DNA from: Rufibacter hautae
GTDB lineage: Bacteria; Bacteroidota; Bacteroidia; Cytophagales; Hymenobacteraceae
Reading direction: 5' to 3'
Length of the DNA stretch: 64,000 nt
Assembly (NCBI RefSeq): GCF_008271695.1
Contig: NZ_VKKY01000001.1
Location: 1,730,589-1,794,588, forward strand
Shown here: in pieces, positions 16,102 through 24,565 of the stretch
How the letters are laid out: each line of letters opens with the position of its first letter
Position numbering within the stretch: position 1 is the first letter of the stretch
Translations under genes and position numbers: made by a program
Notes under the pieces: model-generated
The model's database searches: none
What the model was told of the DNA's origin: nothing
What the model saw: the letters and a program-made list of their open reading frames with translations, nothing else

Positions 16102-16914
16102 TTAGTAGGCTATTTGCTCCACGGAATATCCCTGGTCCCACACCTTGAGGTAAGTGAACCCGCGCCGCTTCACGGTGGTGGTCACGTGGTACAGGACATC
16201 ATCGTCATACGTCTTCTCTGAACTCCAGCCGTGCCGGTGTCCGTGCAGGCTCAGCGGCACCCGGCCACTGGACGCTAGCGCCTGGTGGAAGGACATCTCC
16301 AACTCGGGGTCAAAGTCAGAGTCAAAAGGCGGAATGTGCGACACCACGATGGCTTGGTTCCAATTCTCTCCGGCCGTGGGCCGAAGTTCATTCCCCAGCC
16401 AATCCAGGTTAGGGATGTTCCCGCTGAAGCCGTACTCGCGGCCGTTGGTATCCAGGAAAACGAACTTGGTGTGGCCGTAGGTGAAAGAGTAGTTCAGGTC
16501 GCCGTACATCTCGGCGTACACCTTGCGCGCATTGCCCAGCAGGTCATGGTTCCCGATGACGGTGAAGTACGGCCATCGGAGGTCTTTCATAATGTCATGC
16601 ACCCACCGGAACTCCCTGGACATGCCAAAGTCAGAGATATCGCCCAGGTGAATCACAAAGTCTATGTCTGAAAAAGAATTGGCCTTGTGCACGAAATCCA
16701 CGATCTCGTCATAAAACCGCTGGGTGTCGCCCATGACCAGGATGCGCAAGGTGTCGCTCGCCGGTTGGTTGGCCAATTGCCGGAGGTAAAAAGCGGTGAG
16801 GTTCTTCTCCTCGGGTTTCAGCCGGATCTGGTTGGGGTGGTATTCAAAGAGATCTGAGCAGGAAGCCAGGAAGAGCAGGGGAAGGGAAAAAAGGAGGGGT
16901 AAAGGTTTCATCAT
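16102..16914 (-). CDS. Calcineurin-like metallophosphoesterase, lipoprotein
   Basis: The 270-residue product has a lipoprotein signal with Cys19 ('LPLLFLASCSDLF'). The dimetal phosphoesterase motifs are all present: 'MGDTQ' at 61-65, 'IHLGDISD' with Asp92, 'GNHD' at 121-124, 'VVSHIPP', and a C-terminal 'HGHRHG'. It is predicted to hydrolyse a phosphoester in the periplasm or at the cell surface; the substrate is unknown. ATG 16914 (or 16911) is chosen because it begins the signal peptide; the frame is open further upstream to 17073 without coding character. Confidence 0.88.
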   Translation of the reverse strand: MMKPLPLLFSLPLLFLASCSDLFEYHPNQIRLKPEEKNLTAFYLRQLANQPASDTLRILVMGDTQRFYDEIVDFVHKANSFSDIDFVIHLGDISDFGMSREFRWVHDIMKDLRWPYFTVIGNHDLLGNARKVYAEMYGDLNYSFTYGHTKFVFLDTNGREYGFSGNIPNLDWLGNELRPTAGENWNQAIVVSHIPPFDSDFDPELEMSFHQALASSGRVPLSLHGHRHGWSSEKTYDDDVLYHVTTTVKRRGFTYLKVWDQGYSVEQIAY

Positions 16915-16941
16915 AGTAAGCGGAAAAGCTAAAAAGCCGCG

Positions 16942-16979
16942 GCTTCTTAGAAGTGATTTCTGGAAAAAGAGGCTCAAAT
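16942..16979 (+). repeat. Dispersed palindrome family A, weak copy
   Basis: GATTTCTGGAAAAAGAGGCTC core; the outer arms are poorly conserved. Confidence 0.45.
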
Positions 16980-17415
16980 CTCCTTCCAGTGTCAGGGATG
17001 CCACGCCCACAGGGAATGGCAAAGTCAGCGATACATTGTTCCGTGCCTGGCCTCCAGGAAACAGAGGCGCCACCCCAGAACGGCGGGATCACAAGCAGCC
17101 GCTGGCCTGGCCAGTGACTGCGTTTCTCAATAGCGATTGTTTCTCTCTTTCTTTACGTGTTCTGCCGCAGAAACTCCATCAGAATACCACAGCATCCCTT
17201 TGTTTCAGCCATCAATTGCCTTGGTATATTTTAACATGATGGTAACCTAAGCAAGAGCAGCGCAGAAAGTGTGTCAAAGGTAAGGTCTCGCTGGATTTTT
17301 CCTAGCACAGATTAGCCTGCAGGTACTAAACCATAGCAGGTATACCCGAAGAAAGCAGTTGCGCCTCAACTTGGAGATGACGGGTTACAAGCCTGACCTT
17401 CCCTGAGTTTGAGTC

Positions 17416-17456
17416 TTTGTTTAGAAGCCGATTTCTTAAAAACACCCCGGAAACCG
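17416..17456 (+). repeat. Dispersed palindrome family A copy
   Basis: TTTGTTTAGAAGCCGATTTC and TTAAAAACACCCCGGAAAC. Confidence 0.6.
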
Positions 17457-17512
17457 GAAAGGCTTGCCGGGGTTTACCAAATGCAAAGAAATCTAGGTAG
17501 CCTAGAGGATTA

Positions 17513-18601
17513 TTATGGTTGGCACTGGTCTTTCAGCTCCTGGGCGGCGAGGGCAAAACCTAGTTGGGCCGCTTTGGAGAGCAAGTCGCACCCGCGGGCG
17601 GAGTCGCCTTGGGTTTGCTTTATTTTGGCCTGCAGGTAAAAGGCCTTGGGGTTGGCAGGAGATTGGCGCAGCGCCTGCTCAGTGTCTTGCCAGGCTTTCT
17701 GCAACTGCTGCATTCTGTAGTAGGCGAATGTGCGGTACAGCAGGGCCTCGGTGGTGCGCATTGATGGGCCGGAGGTTTTCTGCAGGTACGTGCTGATATC
17801 AGCCTCGGCGGCGGGCCAGTTGTCTTCCATCTGCAGGTGCACTACGCCGCGGTCCAGGTAAGCGCCGGCTTGGGTTTGGTCCAGGGCAAGGGCTTTGTTC
17901 AGGTCCTGCAGGGCTTGCTGGTACTGTTTTGTTTGGAGATAACCCTTGCCCCTTGCGGCATACCAGGCAGCTTTGGGGGTTTCGCTCTCGCGCAGTGCCG
18001 CAGAGTAATCTTCTATAGCACCAGCGGGGTTCCTGAGGTAGGTCAGCCGAAGGGCGCCGCGCCGCACCCGGGCATCTTCCAGGGCGGGCTTATGCTCCAG
18101 CACGGTACTATAGGCTTCATCGGCCTGTTTCCAGAGGCGCTGCTTCTCCGCCTCCTGCGCCTGCTTAAGGGCTCGGCTGGAGGCAATCTGGCGCCAGCCA
18201 AAGTAGGGGCCCATCACCAGCAGCACCGCGGCCACCACCACGGCTAGCACCACCTGCAGGTCATGCCGGGAGAAGTGCGTGTGTTTCTGGGGGCGTTGCC
18301 GGTAATGCCGCTCCTGGAAACCGGCGGGCTGGCGCGTGTGGTGGTAGCGGGGCATGGCGTGGGCGTGGGCCTGCCGCTGGCTTTTCTCGTACTGCTGCTG
18401 CAGGTCAAAGGCGGCGCGGCGCCGGGGGTTGGAGAGCACCTGGTAGGCATCGTTCACCTGCTTGAACCGCTCCTCGGCGTGGGTGTCGTGGGGGTTCTTG
18501 TCGGGGTGCCATTTGAGGGCCAGCCGCTTGTAGGCGGCTTTTATCTCGGTGGCCGAGGCGTTGGGGGAGAGTCCCAGAATATGGTAGTAGTTCTTTTTCA
18601 A
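17513..18601 (-). CDS. Membrane J-domain protein with TPR repeats
   Basis: Residues about 3-70 are a DnaJ domain ('[33 protein letters not shown]', with the HPD motif). A histidine/arginine-rich linker follows, then one membrane helix ('[20 protein letters not shown]', about 118-137) and a C-terminal array of tetratricopeptide repeats from about 150 to the end. It lacks the G/F and zinc domains of true DnaJ, so it is a specialised co-chaperone that may recruit DnaK to a client near the membrane. The start is a TTG at 18601: an in-frame stop lies two codons upstream, and the J-domain begins within three residues, so no other start is possible. Confidence 0.85.
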   Translation of the reverse strand: MKKNYYHILGLSPNASATEIKAAYKRLALKWHPDKNPHDTHAEERFKQVNDAYQVLSNPRRRAAFDLQQQYEKSQRQAHAHAMPRYHHTRQPAGFQERHYRQRPQKHTHFSRHDLQVVLAVVVAAVLLVMGPYFGWRQIASSRALKQAQEAEKQRLWKQADEAYSTVLEHKPALEDARVRRGALRLTYLRNPAGAIEDYSAALRESETPKAAWYAARGKGYLQTKQYQQALQDLNKALALDQTQAGAYLDRGVVHLQMEDNWPAAEADISTYLQKTSGPSMRTTEALLYRTFAYYRMQQLQKAWQDTEQALRQSPANPKAFYLQAKIKQTQGDSARGCDLLSKAAQLGFALAAQELKDQCQP

Positions 18602-18626
18602 TGGTCAGGGGCCGGCGGGCCATCTG

Positions 18627-18634
18627 CAAAAGTA
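18627..18634 (-). promoter_or_regulatory. -7 element of the J-domain gene
   Basis: The minus strand reads TACTTTTG, an exact TAnnTTTG, 25 bp before the TTG start. No clear -33 TTTG is found at the expected spacing. A short leader here supports the TTG start. Confidence 0.5.
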
Positions 18635-18659
18635 CGAGATAGCCCGGCTGCATGGGTGG

Positions 18660-18697
18660 CGTTTCGGGCTTATTTTCTTTTAAACGGCCTTAAAACG
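18660..18697 (+). repeat. Dispersed palindrome family A copy
   Basis: CGTTTCGGGCTTATTTTC and TTAAACGGCCTTAAAACG; it lies between two divergent genes. Confidence 0.65.
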
Positions 18698-18831
18698 GCG
18701 GCAGATATCCAATGCGAAATGGTATCCGTAAAATGCCTTATCCCGTATGGAATTCTGGGGAAGTTGATTTAGGGAATATTTTTCCCCGGATGTACCGTAT
18801 ATCCCCCTACGCACCATCAACTAGAAAAGAC

Positions 18832-19203
18832 ATGGCTACCGAAGACAAAAGCAAAACTGACAGCATCATAGCAAACCTCATGGGGTACATAGATACCCGC
18901 ATTGACCTGGTGAAGCTTGATCTGCAAACCAAACTGAAAAGCATCTTTGTGAGCACGGTGCACGGCGTGCTGCTGGGGCTGGTGGGCTTGATGGTGCTGC
19001 TGTTCCTCAACGTATTCATTGCCCTGCTGTTAAACGATTTACTTGACAGCCGCTTCTGGGGCTTCGGGATTGTCACGCTTTTTTACCTTATCTTGCTTGT
19101 CATCCTACTTGTGGGGCTGGACAAGAAAGTGTTCCAGGGCATGGCCGACAAGGCTTTCCGGAATACCATTTACAAGACCGATGAATCTGAACAAACCATC
19201 TAA
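18832..19203 (+). CDS. Phage-holin-family (PF07332-like) membrane protein
   Basis: The 123-residue product has an amphipathic N-terminal helix ('NLMGYIDTRIDLVKLDLQTKL') and two hydrophobic helices ('VHGVLLGLVGLMVLLFLNVFIALLLNDLL' and 'GIVTLFYLILLVILLVGLD'). This matches the chromosomal 'phage holin family/putative holin superfamily' proteins that many Bacteroidota carry as ordinary envelope proteins. Nothing around it is phage-derived. ATG 18832 fits; the longer frame from 18712 overlaps the spacer and palindrome. It begins a three-gene operon with the next membrane protein and GGGP synthase. Confidence 0.8.
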   Translation: MATEDKSKTDSIIANLMGYIDTRIDLVKLDLQTKLKSIFVSTVHGVLLGLVGLMVLLFLNVFIALLLNDLLDSRFWGFGIVTLFYLILLVILLVGLDKKVFQGMADKAFRNTIYKTDESEQTI

Positions 19204-19217
19204 CCATACCTGCTGCC

Positions 19218-19877
19218 ATGAGCGAACTAACCAATCCGCTTTTTGATGACCCGCGCGAGTTCCTGGAACGTCAGAAAGAAGAATATAAGAATGCCTTACT
19301 CAGCGACGTCACGGAGCTGAAAGACCAGTCCCAGCAGATTGGGAAGAGCGTTGCCATTGCCGGCGGGGTAGTGGCGGGCATCTACCTGATCAGCAAAGCC
19401 TTTGGCAGGGGAAAAGACGCCAAACCCAAGAAGAGAAAGAAAAGCAACCGCCTGGAGAACCCGGCCCGCTTCAAAGGCGCCGAGGACCGCGCCTGGATCT
19501 CTTCCATCCCCGATGTGGAGGACGATGAGCCGCTCTACAGCGCCATTGAGCGCACCTATCCGGCGGTTTACCACCCAAACACTGGCACCGTGGCTACTTC
19601 GCACAGCCGGATACGGCACAAAGAGGAGACTTCTGGGCTAAAGGCTTTTTTCCAATCAGATTTATTTAAGATATTGGAGCAGCAGTTGGCCGCTCTGGTG
19701 GTGGTGTACCTCTCCAAATTGGTGGAAGAGCACCTGAACAAGCCGGCCACTACTTCGCAGCCAATTCTAACCCAACCTCTTCTAGTGGAAGAAAACACCA
19801 CTGTTGATTACCTGTCACAGCCTGACGTTAGCACGAATGCCCAATCGCCTCAATCACAATCTTTTTCCGATATCTAA
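19218..19877 (+). CDS. Conserved hypothetical membrane protein (219 aa)
   Basis: The product has a charged N-terminus ('FDDPREFLERQKEEYKNALLSDVTELKDQSQQ'), one hydrophobic helix ('SVAIAGGVVAGIYLISKAFG', about 42-61), a lysine-rich cytoplasmic stretch, and a second amphipathic/hydrophobic helix near 150-170 ('LEQQLAALVVVYLSKLVEE'). The family is not recognised, but pairing with a holin-family protein 14 bp upstream is common in Cytophagales. Its last 41 bases overlap the start of the GGGP synthase gene, which suggests translational coupling. Confidence 0.75.
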   Translation: MSELTNPLFDDPREFLERQKEEYKNALLSDVTELKDQSQQIGKSVAIAGGVVAGIYLISKAFGRGKDAKPKKRKKSNRLENPARFKGAEDRAWISSIPDVEDDEPLYSAIERTYPAVYHPNTGTVATSHSRIRHKEETSGLKAFFQSDLFKILEQQLAALVVVYLSKLVEEHLNKPATTSQPILTQPLLVEENTTVDYLSQPDVSTNAQSPQSQSFSDI

Positions 19878-20616
19878 TACCTCAGACACCGCCAACCACC
19901 CTAAACGGCTGGCGGTGCTTCTGGACCCTGACCACCTCACCGTAGCCCGCTGCCAGGAGATTCTGGCGCTGAGCCACCGGCACGAGGTGGATTTCTTTTT
20001 CATGGGTGGCAGTCTGATCTCTAACCCAGACCAGACCTCCTTTGTGCACTACATCAAACAGCACAGCTCCATCCCGGTGATTCTGTTCCCCAGCAGCGGC
20101 CTGTACATAGACCCGCAAGCCGACGGCATGCTGCTGCTTTCCCTGATCTCGGGCCGCAACCCAGACTTCCTCATTGGCCAGCATGTGGCCGCGGCACCAT
20201 TGCTCAAATCCAGCGGTTTGCCTCTCTACCCTACCGGCTACATGCTCATTGACTCTGGGCGGCAGACCACGGCCTCCTACATGAGCGGCACCACGCCTAT
20301 CCCGTTTGACAAGCCTTCCATTGCCGCCGCCACTGCCTTGGCCGGCCAGATGCTGGGGCTGCAGTACATGTACCTAGACGGTGGTAGCGGCGCTATGTAC
20401 CCGGTGAGCCCAGCTATGATCCAGGCGGTGCGTCAGGCCGTTTCCGTGCCCATCATCGTGGGCGGCGGCGTGAACACTCCTGAGAAAGCTGAGGCTGCCT
20501 GGAAAGCCGGTGCCGATATCCTGGTAGTGGGCAACCACATTGAAAAGAGCCCGCAGTTCATACAGGAGGTAAGCGAGGTAAAGCAGCGCTTCAACGTGGC
20601 ACTGCCGCAGGAGTAA
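19837..20616 (+). CDS. Geranylgeranylglyceryl/heptaprenylglyceryl phosphate synthase family (PcrB/GGGPS)
   Basis: It joins a polyprenyl diphosphate to sn-glycerol-1-phosphate. The TIM-barrel pattern is clear: 'LAVLLDPDHL' near the start, 'FFFMGGSLISN', 'VILFPSSGLYIDPQADGMLLLSLISGRNPDFLIGQH', 'YPTGYMLIDSG', 'YLDGGSGAMYPVS', 'VPIIVGGGVNTPEKAEAAWKAGADILVVGNHIE'. Group II GGGPS enzymes are known from Bacteroidota, where the downstream product is not well understood. The 259-residue length with ATG at 19837 is normal. The start overlaps the previous gene by 41 bp. Confidence 0.88.
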   Translation: MPNRLNHNLFPISNTSDTANHPKRLAVLLDPDHLTVARCQEILALSHRHEVDFFFMGGSLISNPDQTSFVHYIKQHSSIPVILFPSSGLYIDPQADGMLLLSLISGRNPDFLIGQHVAAAPLLKSSGLPLYPTGYMLIDSGRQTTASYMSGTTPIPFDKPSIAAATALAGQMLGLQYMYLDGGSGAMYPVSPAMIQAVRQAVSVPIIVGGGVNTPEKAEAAWKAGADILVVGNHIEKSPQFIQEVSEVKQRFNVALPQE

Positions 20617-20625
20617 TGATCTAAT

Positions 20626-20666
20626 CCATTTTGAGCCATTTTTCAGAAAAACAGGCCTAAAATGGG
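20626..20666 (+). repeat. Dispersed palindrome family A copy
   Basis: CCATTTTGAGCCATTTTTC pairs with AGAAAAACAGGCCTAAAATGG; the outer arms are changed together (CCATTTT/AAAATGG), a compensatory change from CGTTTT/AAAACG. Confidence 0.65.
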
Positions 20667-20672
20667 GCATGC

Positions 20673-20700
20673 GTAGAGACCAGGTATGCCTGGTCTCTAC
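20673..20700. repeat. Perfect 28-bp hairpin repeat
   Basis: GTAGAGACCAGG and CCTGGTCTCTAC are exact complements around TATG. No T-run follows. I recognise this 'GTAGAGAC...GTCTCTAC' hairpin as a repeat seen in unrelated bacterial genomes. Confidence 0.65.
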
Positions 20701-20720
20701 AGAAGTACGGACATCATCCC

Positions 20721-20757
20721 TTTTTCCGTCTCTTTTCACCAAAACACCCTAAAAACA
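20721..20757 (+). repeat. Dispersed palindrome family A, weak copy
   Basis: CTCTTTTCACCAAAACACCC and TAAAAAC; it lies directly before the terminator at 20759. Confidence 0.45.
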
Positions 20758-20758
20758 G

Positions 20759-20790
20759 AAAGGCCCGCTTTGCAGCGGGCCTTTCCTTTT
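20759..20790. terminator. Rho-independent terminator between convergent genes
   Basis: AAAGGCCCGCT/AGCGGGCCTTT with a 3-nt loop and T-rich flanks on both strands; it can serve both the GGGPS operon and the AraC gene. Confidence 0.8.
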
Positions 20791-20807
20791 ACTCTATGTG
20801 CAAGTGC

Positions 20808-21728
20808 TTACACGTTCATGGATGACTCACGGCGGCGCATTTTACCGGCCGGAATCCCGAACATCATCTTGAAGCGACGGCAGAAATACGCCGTGTCTTT
20901 GTACCCTACGTCTTTGCCAATCTCTCTGATGCTTTTCTTGGTCGTGCGCAGCAAGAATACGGCACGCTCCATGCGTTGGTATTCAATGTAGTCCTGCGGG
21001 TTGATACCGGTGAGCATCTTGAAGTACTGGCCCACGTAGTCCTCAGAAACGTTGGCCACGTTGCTGAGCACTTTGTTGGACAAGTCACCGCCCAGGTTCT
21101 CCTTAATGTAGTTGAACAGGTCAATGAGGCGCGGATCTTTGAAGTAAGTGCTGTTGGTTGCCAGCTGCTCCACAAACATCTTGTTCTTCAAGATGTAGCG
21201 GATCAACTCTACCACCATCTGCTCTGTGTACAGGCTGATGATGCGCTCCTTGCCCGGCAGATCCTGCATGCTCTCCTCCACAATCTTGATCACCAGCGTG
21301 GCCAGCTTGTTGCTGGTAATCACAAACGCCGGCACCTCCAGGGAGGTGAAGAAGTTCACAGAGTCAAATACCTTGGCCTCAAAGCTTACAAAGCTATGGC
21401 TGTCATCGGCTTCGCCGATTAGGTCAAGGTCATTGTTGCTTTTGAAAAACTTATCTTTGGTGGTGATATAATCATCATTGGAGATAACCCGGCTCTCGGT
21501 ATCGCCATAATAAAGCTTGGTACTACGGCCGCCTGGAATGAAGAGTAGCTGACCCTCTTCTGCTACTTGTTTATCGTCTCCGAAAGCAACAATGCCATTG
21601 TGCACTAAGATAAGGTTGTTTCCAACGTCATAGTAGTTACGCACCGTCAGCGGCTGCTGCAACACCAGGTTTTTAGCCTTGATGTAGCGAACTTTCAGCG
21701 ACTCAATTATTTTATTGTAATCTTCCAT
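20808..21728 (-). CDS. AraC-family transcriptional regulator
   Basis: The 306-residue product has a cupin-like N-terminal sensing region ('VHNGIVAFGDDKQVAEEGQLLFIPGGRSTKLYYG', about 40-75) and a C-terminal double helix-turn-helix from about 205 ('LSNKVLSNVANVSEDYVGQYFKMLTGINPQDYIEYQRMERAVFLL', then 'SIREIGKDVGYKDTAYFCRRFKMMFGIPAGKMR'). It is conserved as an orphan AraC regulator in Cytophagales. Its ligand and targets cannot be deduced here. It is expressed from a 170-bp AT-rich spacer shared with no divergent gene. Confidence 0.88.
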   Translation of the reverse strand: MEDYNKIIESLKVRYIKAKNLVLQQPLTVRNYYDVGNNLILVHNGIVAFGDDKQVAEEGQLLFIPGGRSTKLYYGDTESRVISNDDYITTKDKFFKSNNDLDLIGEADDSHSFVSFEAKVFDSVNFFTSLEVPAFVITSNKLATLVIKIVEESMQDLPGKERIISLYTEQMVVELIRYILKNKMFVEQLATNSTYFKDPRLIDLFNYIKENLGGDLSNKVLSNVANVSEDYVGQYFKMLTGINPQDYIEYQRMERAVFLLRTTKKSIREIGKDVGYKDTAYFCRRFKMMFGIPAGKMRRRESSMNV

Positions 21729-21896
21729 GTAAGGGCACTGATTAAAGGGTTTTAACTTATGTTGATTTTTTAAGTTGTCTGTCGGTTTAAAATTAGTACT
21801 TATCTTTTAAGTTATCAAACAAAAAAGGTAGATATTTATAAACTGACAATCACTATATACCCTTATATCAACAATAAACGTTATTAATCCCCTTTT

Positions 21897-23036
21897 CTAT
21901 TTCAATATCTCCCTTGAGATTACTATTTTCTGTATCTCAGATGTTCCCTCGTAAATTTGCGTGATTTTGGCATCGCGCATAAGTCTTTCTACGTGGTATT
22001 CTTTCACAAACCCGTACCCACCATGAATTTGAACGGCCTCAACAGCAGTATCCATGGCTACTTTAGAGGCGAAAAGCTTGGCCATTGCCCCAGATTTTGA
22101 GTAATCGCGGTGGGCGTCTTTATCGGCGGCGGCCTGCAGGCAAAGCAAGCGTGCGGCGTCAATATTGGTGGCCATGTCTGCCAACTTGAACTGGATGGAT
22201 TGGTGCTGCGAAATAGGCACACCAAACGCTTTACGCTCCTTAGAATACTTCAAAGACAACTCATAGGCGCCGGAGGCAATGCCCAGGGCCTGCGAAGCAA
22301 TCCCGATGCGGCCGCCGTTGAGGGTAGACATGGCAAACTTAAACCCGAAGCCGTCCTCGCCAATGCGGTTCTCCTTTGGAATTTTAACGTCTGTAAACAT
22401 CAAAGAGTGTGTGTCTGAACCTCTTATGCCTAATTTATTTTCTTTTGGCCCAATTTCAAAGCCCGGCATGCCTTTTTCTACAATAAGGGCATTGATGCCT
22501 TTGTGCCGCAGCTCTGGGTTGGTCTGCGCAATGACCAGGTACACCGATGCCGTGCTGCCGTTGGTGATCCAGTTCTTGGTGCCGTTGAGCAGGTAATGGT
22601 CGCCCATATCTTGGGCAGTGGTGCGCTGCATGGTAGCGTCTGAACCGGCTTCTGGCTCAGAAAGGCAGAAAGCGCCAATGATCTCGCCGGAGGCCAGGCG
22701 CGGCAGGTATTTCTGTTTCTGCTCCTCATTGCCGTACTTCTCCAGCCCCCAGCACACCAGGGAGTTGTTCACCGACATCACCACCGAGGCAGACGCATCT
22801 ACCTTGGAGATCTCTTCCATGGCCAGCACGTAGGAAACCGTGTCCATTCCGCCGCCGCCGTACTTAGGGTCTACCATCATGCCCAGGAACCCCAGCTCGC
22901 CCATCTTCTTGATTTGCTCCGCAGGAAACTTCTGGTGCTCGTCACGTTCAATAACGCCCGGCAACAATTCTGTCTGGGCGAAGTCGCGGGCAGCTTCCTG
23001 CACGGCCAAATGCTCTTCCGTTAATTTAAAGTCCAT
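21897..23036 (-). CDS. Acyl-CoA dehydrogenase
   Basis: The 379-residue FAD flavoprotein oxidises acyl-CoA to trans-2-enoyl-CoA in beta-oxidation or amino-acid degradation. The family signatures are intact: 'GAFCLSEPEAGSDA' near 125, 'YLLNGTKNWITNG' near 150, 'AFGVPISQHQSIQFKLADM' near 268, and the catalytic-glutamate loop 'QIYEGTSEIQKIVISREIL' at the C-terminus (the Glu of YEGT). It is closest in style to short-chain/butyryl-CoA enzymes. The upstream region has a CAAAAATA (TATTTTTG on the minus strand) at 23080-23087 as a likely -7 box. Confidence 0.92.
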   Translation of the reverse strand: MDFKLTEEHLAVQEAARDFAQTELLPGVIERDEHQKFPAEQIKKMGELGFLGMMVDPKYGGGGMDTVSYVLAMEEISKVDASASVVMSVNNSLVCWGLEKYGNEEQKQKYLPRLASGEIIGAFCLSEPEAGSDATMQRTTAQDMGDHYLLNGTKNWITNGSTASVYLVIAQTNPELRHKGINALIVEKGMPGFEIGPKENKLGIRGSDTHSLMFTDVKIPKENRIGEDGFGFKFAMSTLNGGRIGIASQALGIASGAYELSLKYSKERKAFGVPISQHQSIQFKLADMATNIDAARLLCLQAAADKDAHRDYSKSGAMAKLFASKVAMDTAVEAVQIHGGYGFVKEYHVERLMRDAKITQIYEGTSEIQKIVISREILK

Positions 23037-23151
23037 ATAATGCGTGTATTATGATTGCTGTGGTGTGTGAATGATGAAACAAAAATAACTAAAAAATAGT
23101 ATGCAAGCAGCTTAACTTAACCCAAAAGCAAAGACAAAGCTAACATTTGTT

Positions 23152-23190
23152 CGGTTTTTTGGCTATTTACTTAAAAACAGCCTATAAACG
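23152..23190 (+). repeat. Dispersed palindrome family A copy
   Basis: CGGTTTTTTGGCTATTTAC and TTAAAAACAGCCTATAAACG; it lies between the zinc peptidase and the acyl-CoA dehydrogenase. Confidence 0.6.
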
Positions 23191-23261
23191 AAAAGGATAC
23201 AACAAAAAAAGAGGACAGCTTCCGCTATCCTCTCCTTTACATATAATTGACTTAAAGGTTC

Positions 23262-23942
23262 CTAGTCTCTGCGGCCCATAAGCATGGACGCATAGTAGAG
23301 CAAGGTAGCCAACGAACCGATGGCCGCCACTACGTAGGTCATCGCGGCCCATTTCAGGGCATCTTTGGCCATGCCGTGCTCTTGGGTGGTTACCACGCCC
23401 CGAGTGTCCATCCAGGCCAAGGCACGCTTGCTGGCGTCAAACTCCACCGGCAGCGTGATGAAACTGAACAGGGTGGTCAAGGCAAACAGCAGCACGCCTA
23501 TAGCCAACGGAATTGGTGTGGCTTGGATCATCAGAACCCCAATCAACAGAATCCACTGCATGTACCGGCTGGCCACGCTCAAGGCGGGCACCATGGCCGA
23601 GCGGAATTTCAGGAAGGTATATGCCTTCGCGTGCTGCACGGCGTGGCCGCACTCGTGGGCCGCCACGGCCGCCGCCGCCGCGCTCCGTCCTTCGTACACG
23701 GGTTCGCTCAGGTTCACCGTTTTATCGGCGGGGTTGTAATGGTCCGTCAGCCGACCAGGGGTGGAGATCACGCGCACATCGGTGATCCCGTTGTCGGCCA
23801 GCATCATCTCCGCTATCTCGCGGCCACTGAGCCCAGATCTGAGGCCCAGCTTGGAGTACTTCTCAAATTTACTTTTCAATGTCCAGCTGACCAGCGCCGA
23901 GGCCAGCATCATTGCAATCATGATTATCCAAATACCGCCCAT
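23262..23942 (-). CDS. Membrane zinc metallopeptidase (YugP/DUF-type neutral protease)
   Basis: The 226-residue product has an N-terminal membrane helix, the zinc motif 'AAHECGHAVQHAKAY' (HExxH written HECGH) near residue 100, and three further hydrophobic helices ('MQWILLIGVLMIQATPIPLAIGVLLFALTTLFSFITLPVEF', and one at the C-terminus). This is the PF04298-type family found across bacteria; substrates are unknown. It starts 19 bp after the adenylyltransferase gene and is the last gene of the pan operon. Confidence 0.88.
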   Translation of the reverse strand: MGGIWIIMIAMMLASALVSWTLKSKFEKYSKLGLRSGLSGREIAEMMLADNGITDVRVISTPGRLTDHYNPADKTVNLSEPVYEGRSAAAAAVAAHECGHAVQHAKAYTFLKFRSAMVPALSVASRYMQWILLIGVLMIQATPIPLAIGVLLFALTTLFSFITLPVEFDASKRALAWMDTRGVVTTQEHGMAKDALKWAAMTYVVAAIGSLATLLYYASMLMGRRD

Positions 23943-23961
23943 TTCTCTCTTTCTTTAAAGG

Positions 23962-24453
23962 TTAACTGTGTTGGTCTCCCAGGATTTTGTTCACCACCTG
24001 TGACGTAGAGTACCCTTTCACCAGCGGAATTGTTTCCACGGCACCGCCTCTGGCTTGCACTATATCATGCCCCACAATGTTCTCGATGGCATAATCATCG
24101 CCTTTCACCAGCACGTCTGGCCCAATGGCTTGGATCAACTCACGGGGTGTTTCCTGGTCAAACAACACTATAGCATCTGTAAACCAAAAGGATGCCATAA
24201 CCCTTATACGTGACATTTCGTCTTGCAATGGCCTGGAAGGACCTTTTATTCTACTGACAGATTGGTCTGTATTCAAGCCCACCACCAGTTTGTCGCCCAA
24301 CAGCCGGGCCCGCTCCAGATAATCTACGTGGCCCACGTGCACAATATCAAAGCACCCGTTGGTGAACACTATCTTCTGGCCTTGCGCCCGCCATTCTTCT
24401 ACTTTGGTTAAAAGCTGAGGCAGCGCTACGATTTTCTCTTCTGAAGGAAGCAT
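23962..24453 (-). CDS. rfaE2: D-glycero-beta-D-manno-heptose 1-phosphate adenylyltransferase (HldE C-terminal-type)
   Basis: The 163-residue nucleotidyltransferase carries 'VFTNGCFDIVHVGHVDYLERARLLGDKLVVGLNTDQSVSRIKGPSRPLQ' (the HxGH motif) and 'LVKGDDYAIENIVGHDIVQARGG'. It would activate heptose-1-phosphate with ATP or CTP for LPS core synthesis; the separate kinase (HldE1) is not in the window. ATG 24453 is chosen because the frame further up, from 24534, runs into a family A palindrome. Confidence 0.85.
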   Translation of the reverse strand: MLPSEEKIVALPQLLTKVEEWRAQGQKIVFTNGCFDIVHVGHVDYLERARLLGDKLVVGLNTDQSVSRIKGPSRPLQDEMSRIRVMASFWFTDAIVLFDQETPRELIQAIGPDVLVKGDDYAIENIVGHDIVQARGGAVETIPLVKGYSTSQVVNKILGDQHS

Positions 24454-24523
24454 AGGATGGGAAACGGTTAGATGGTACAATACAAAGGAACGGTTCTTGG
24501 GGAAAGAACGCAGAAACCCGGCT

Positions 24524-24564
24524 TCTGTTTTCAAGCCGATTTAAAGAAAACGGACCGGAAACGG
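24524..24564 (+). repeat. Dispersed palindrome family A copy
   Basis: TCTGTTTTCAAGCCGATTT and AAGAAAACGGACCGGAAACGG; inside the operon, between the flippase-like and adenylyltransferase genes. Confidence 0.55.
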
Positions 24565-24565
24565 T

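Larger units (their letters stand above)
16915..17512. other. About 600-bp gene-free region
   Basis: It contains two family A palindromes (16942-16979 and 17416-17456) and the upstream region of the metallophosphoesterase. Open frames crossing it show no family resemblance, and nothing else stands out. Confidence 0.5.

Noticed and set aside
18832-19203. Prophage indicated by a holin-family protein
   Set aside because: No capsid, portal, tail, integrase or lysis genes around; this family is a normal chromosomal component in Bacteroidota.
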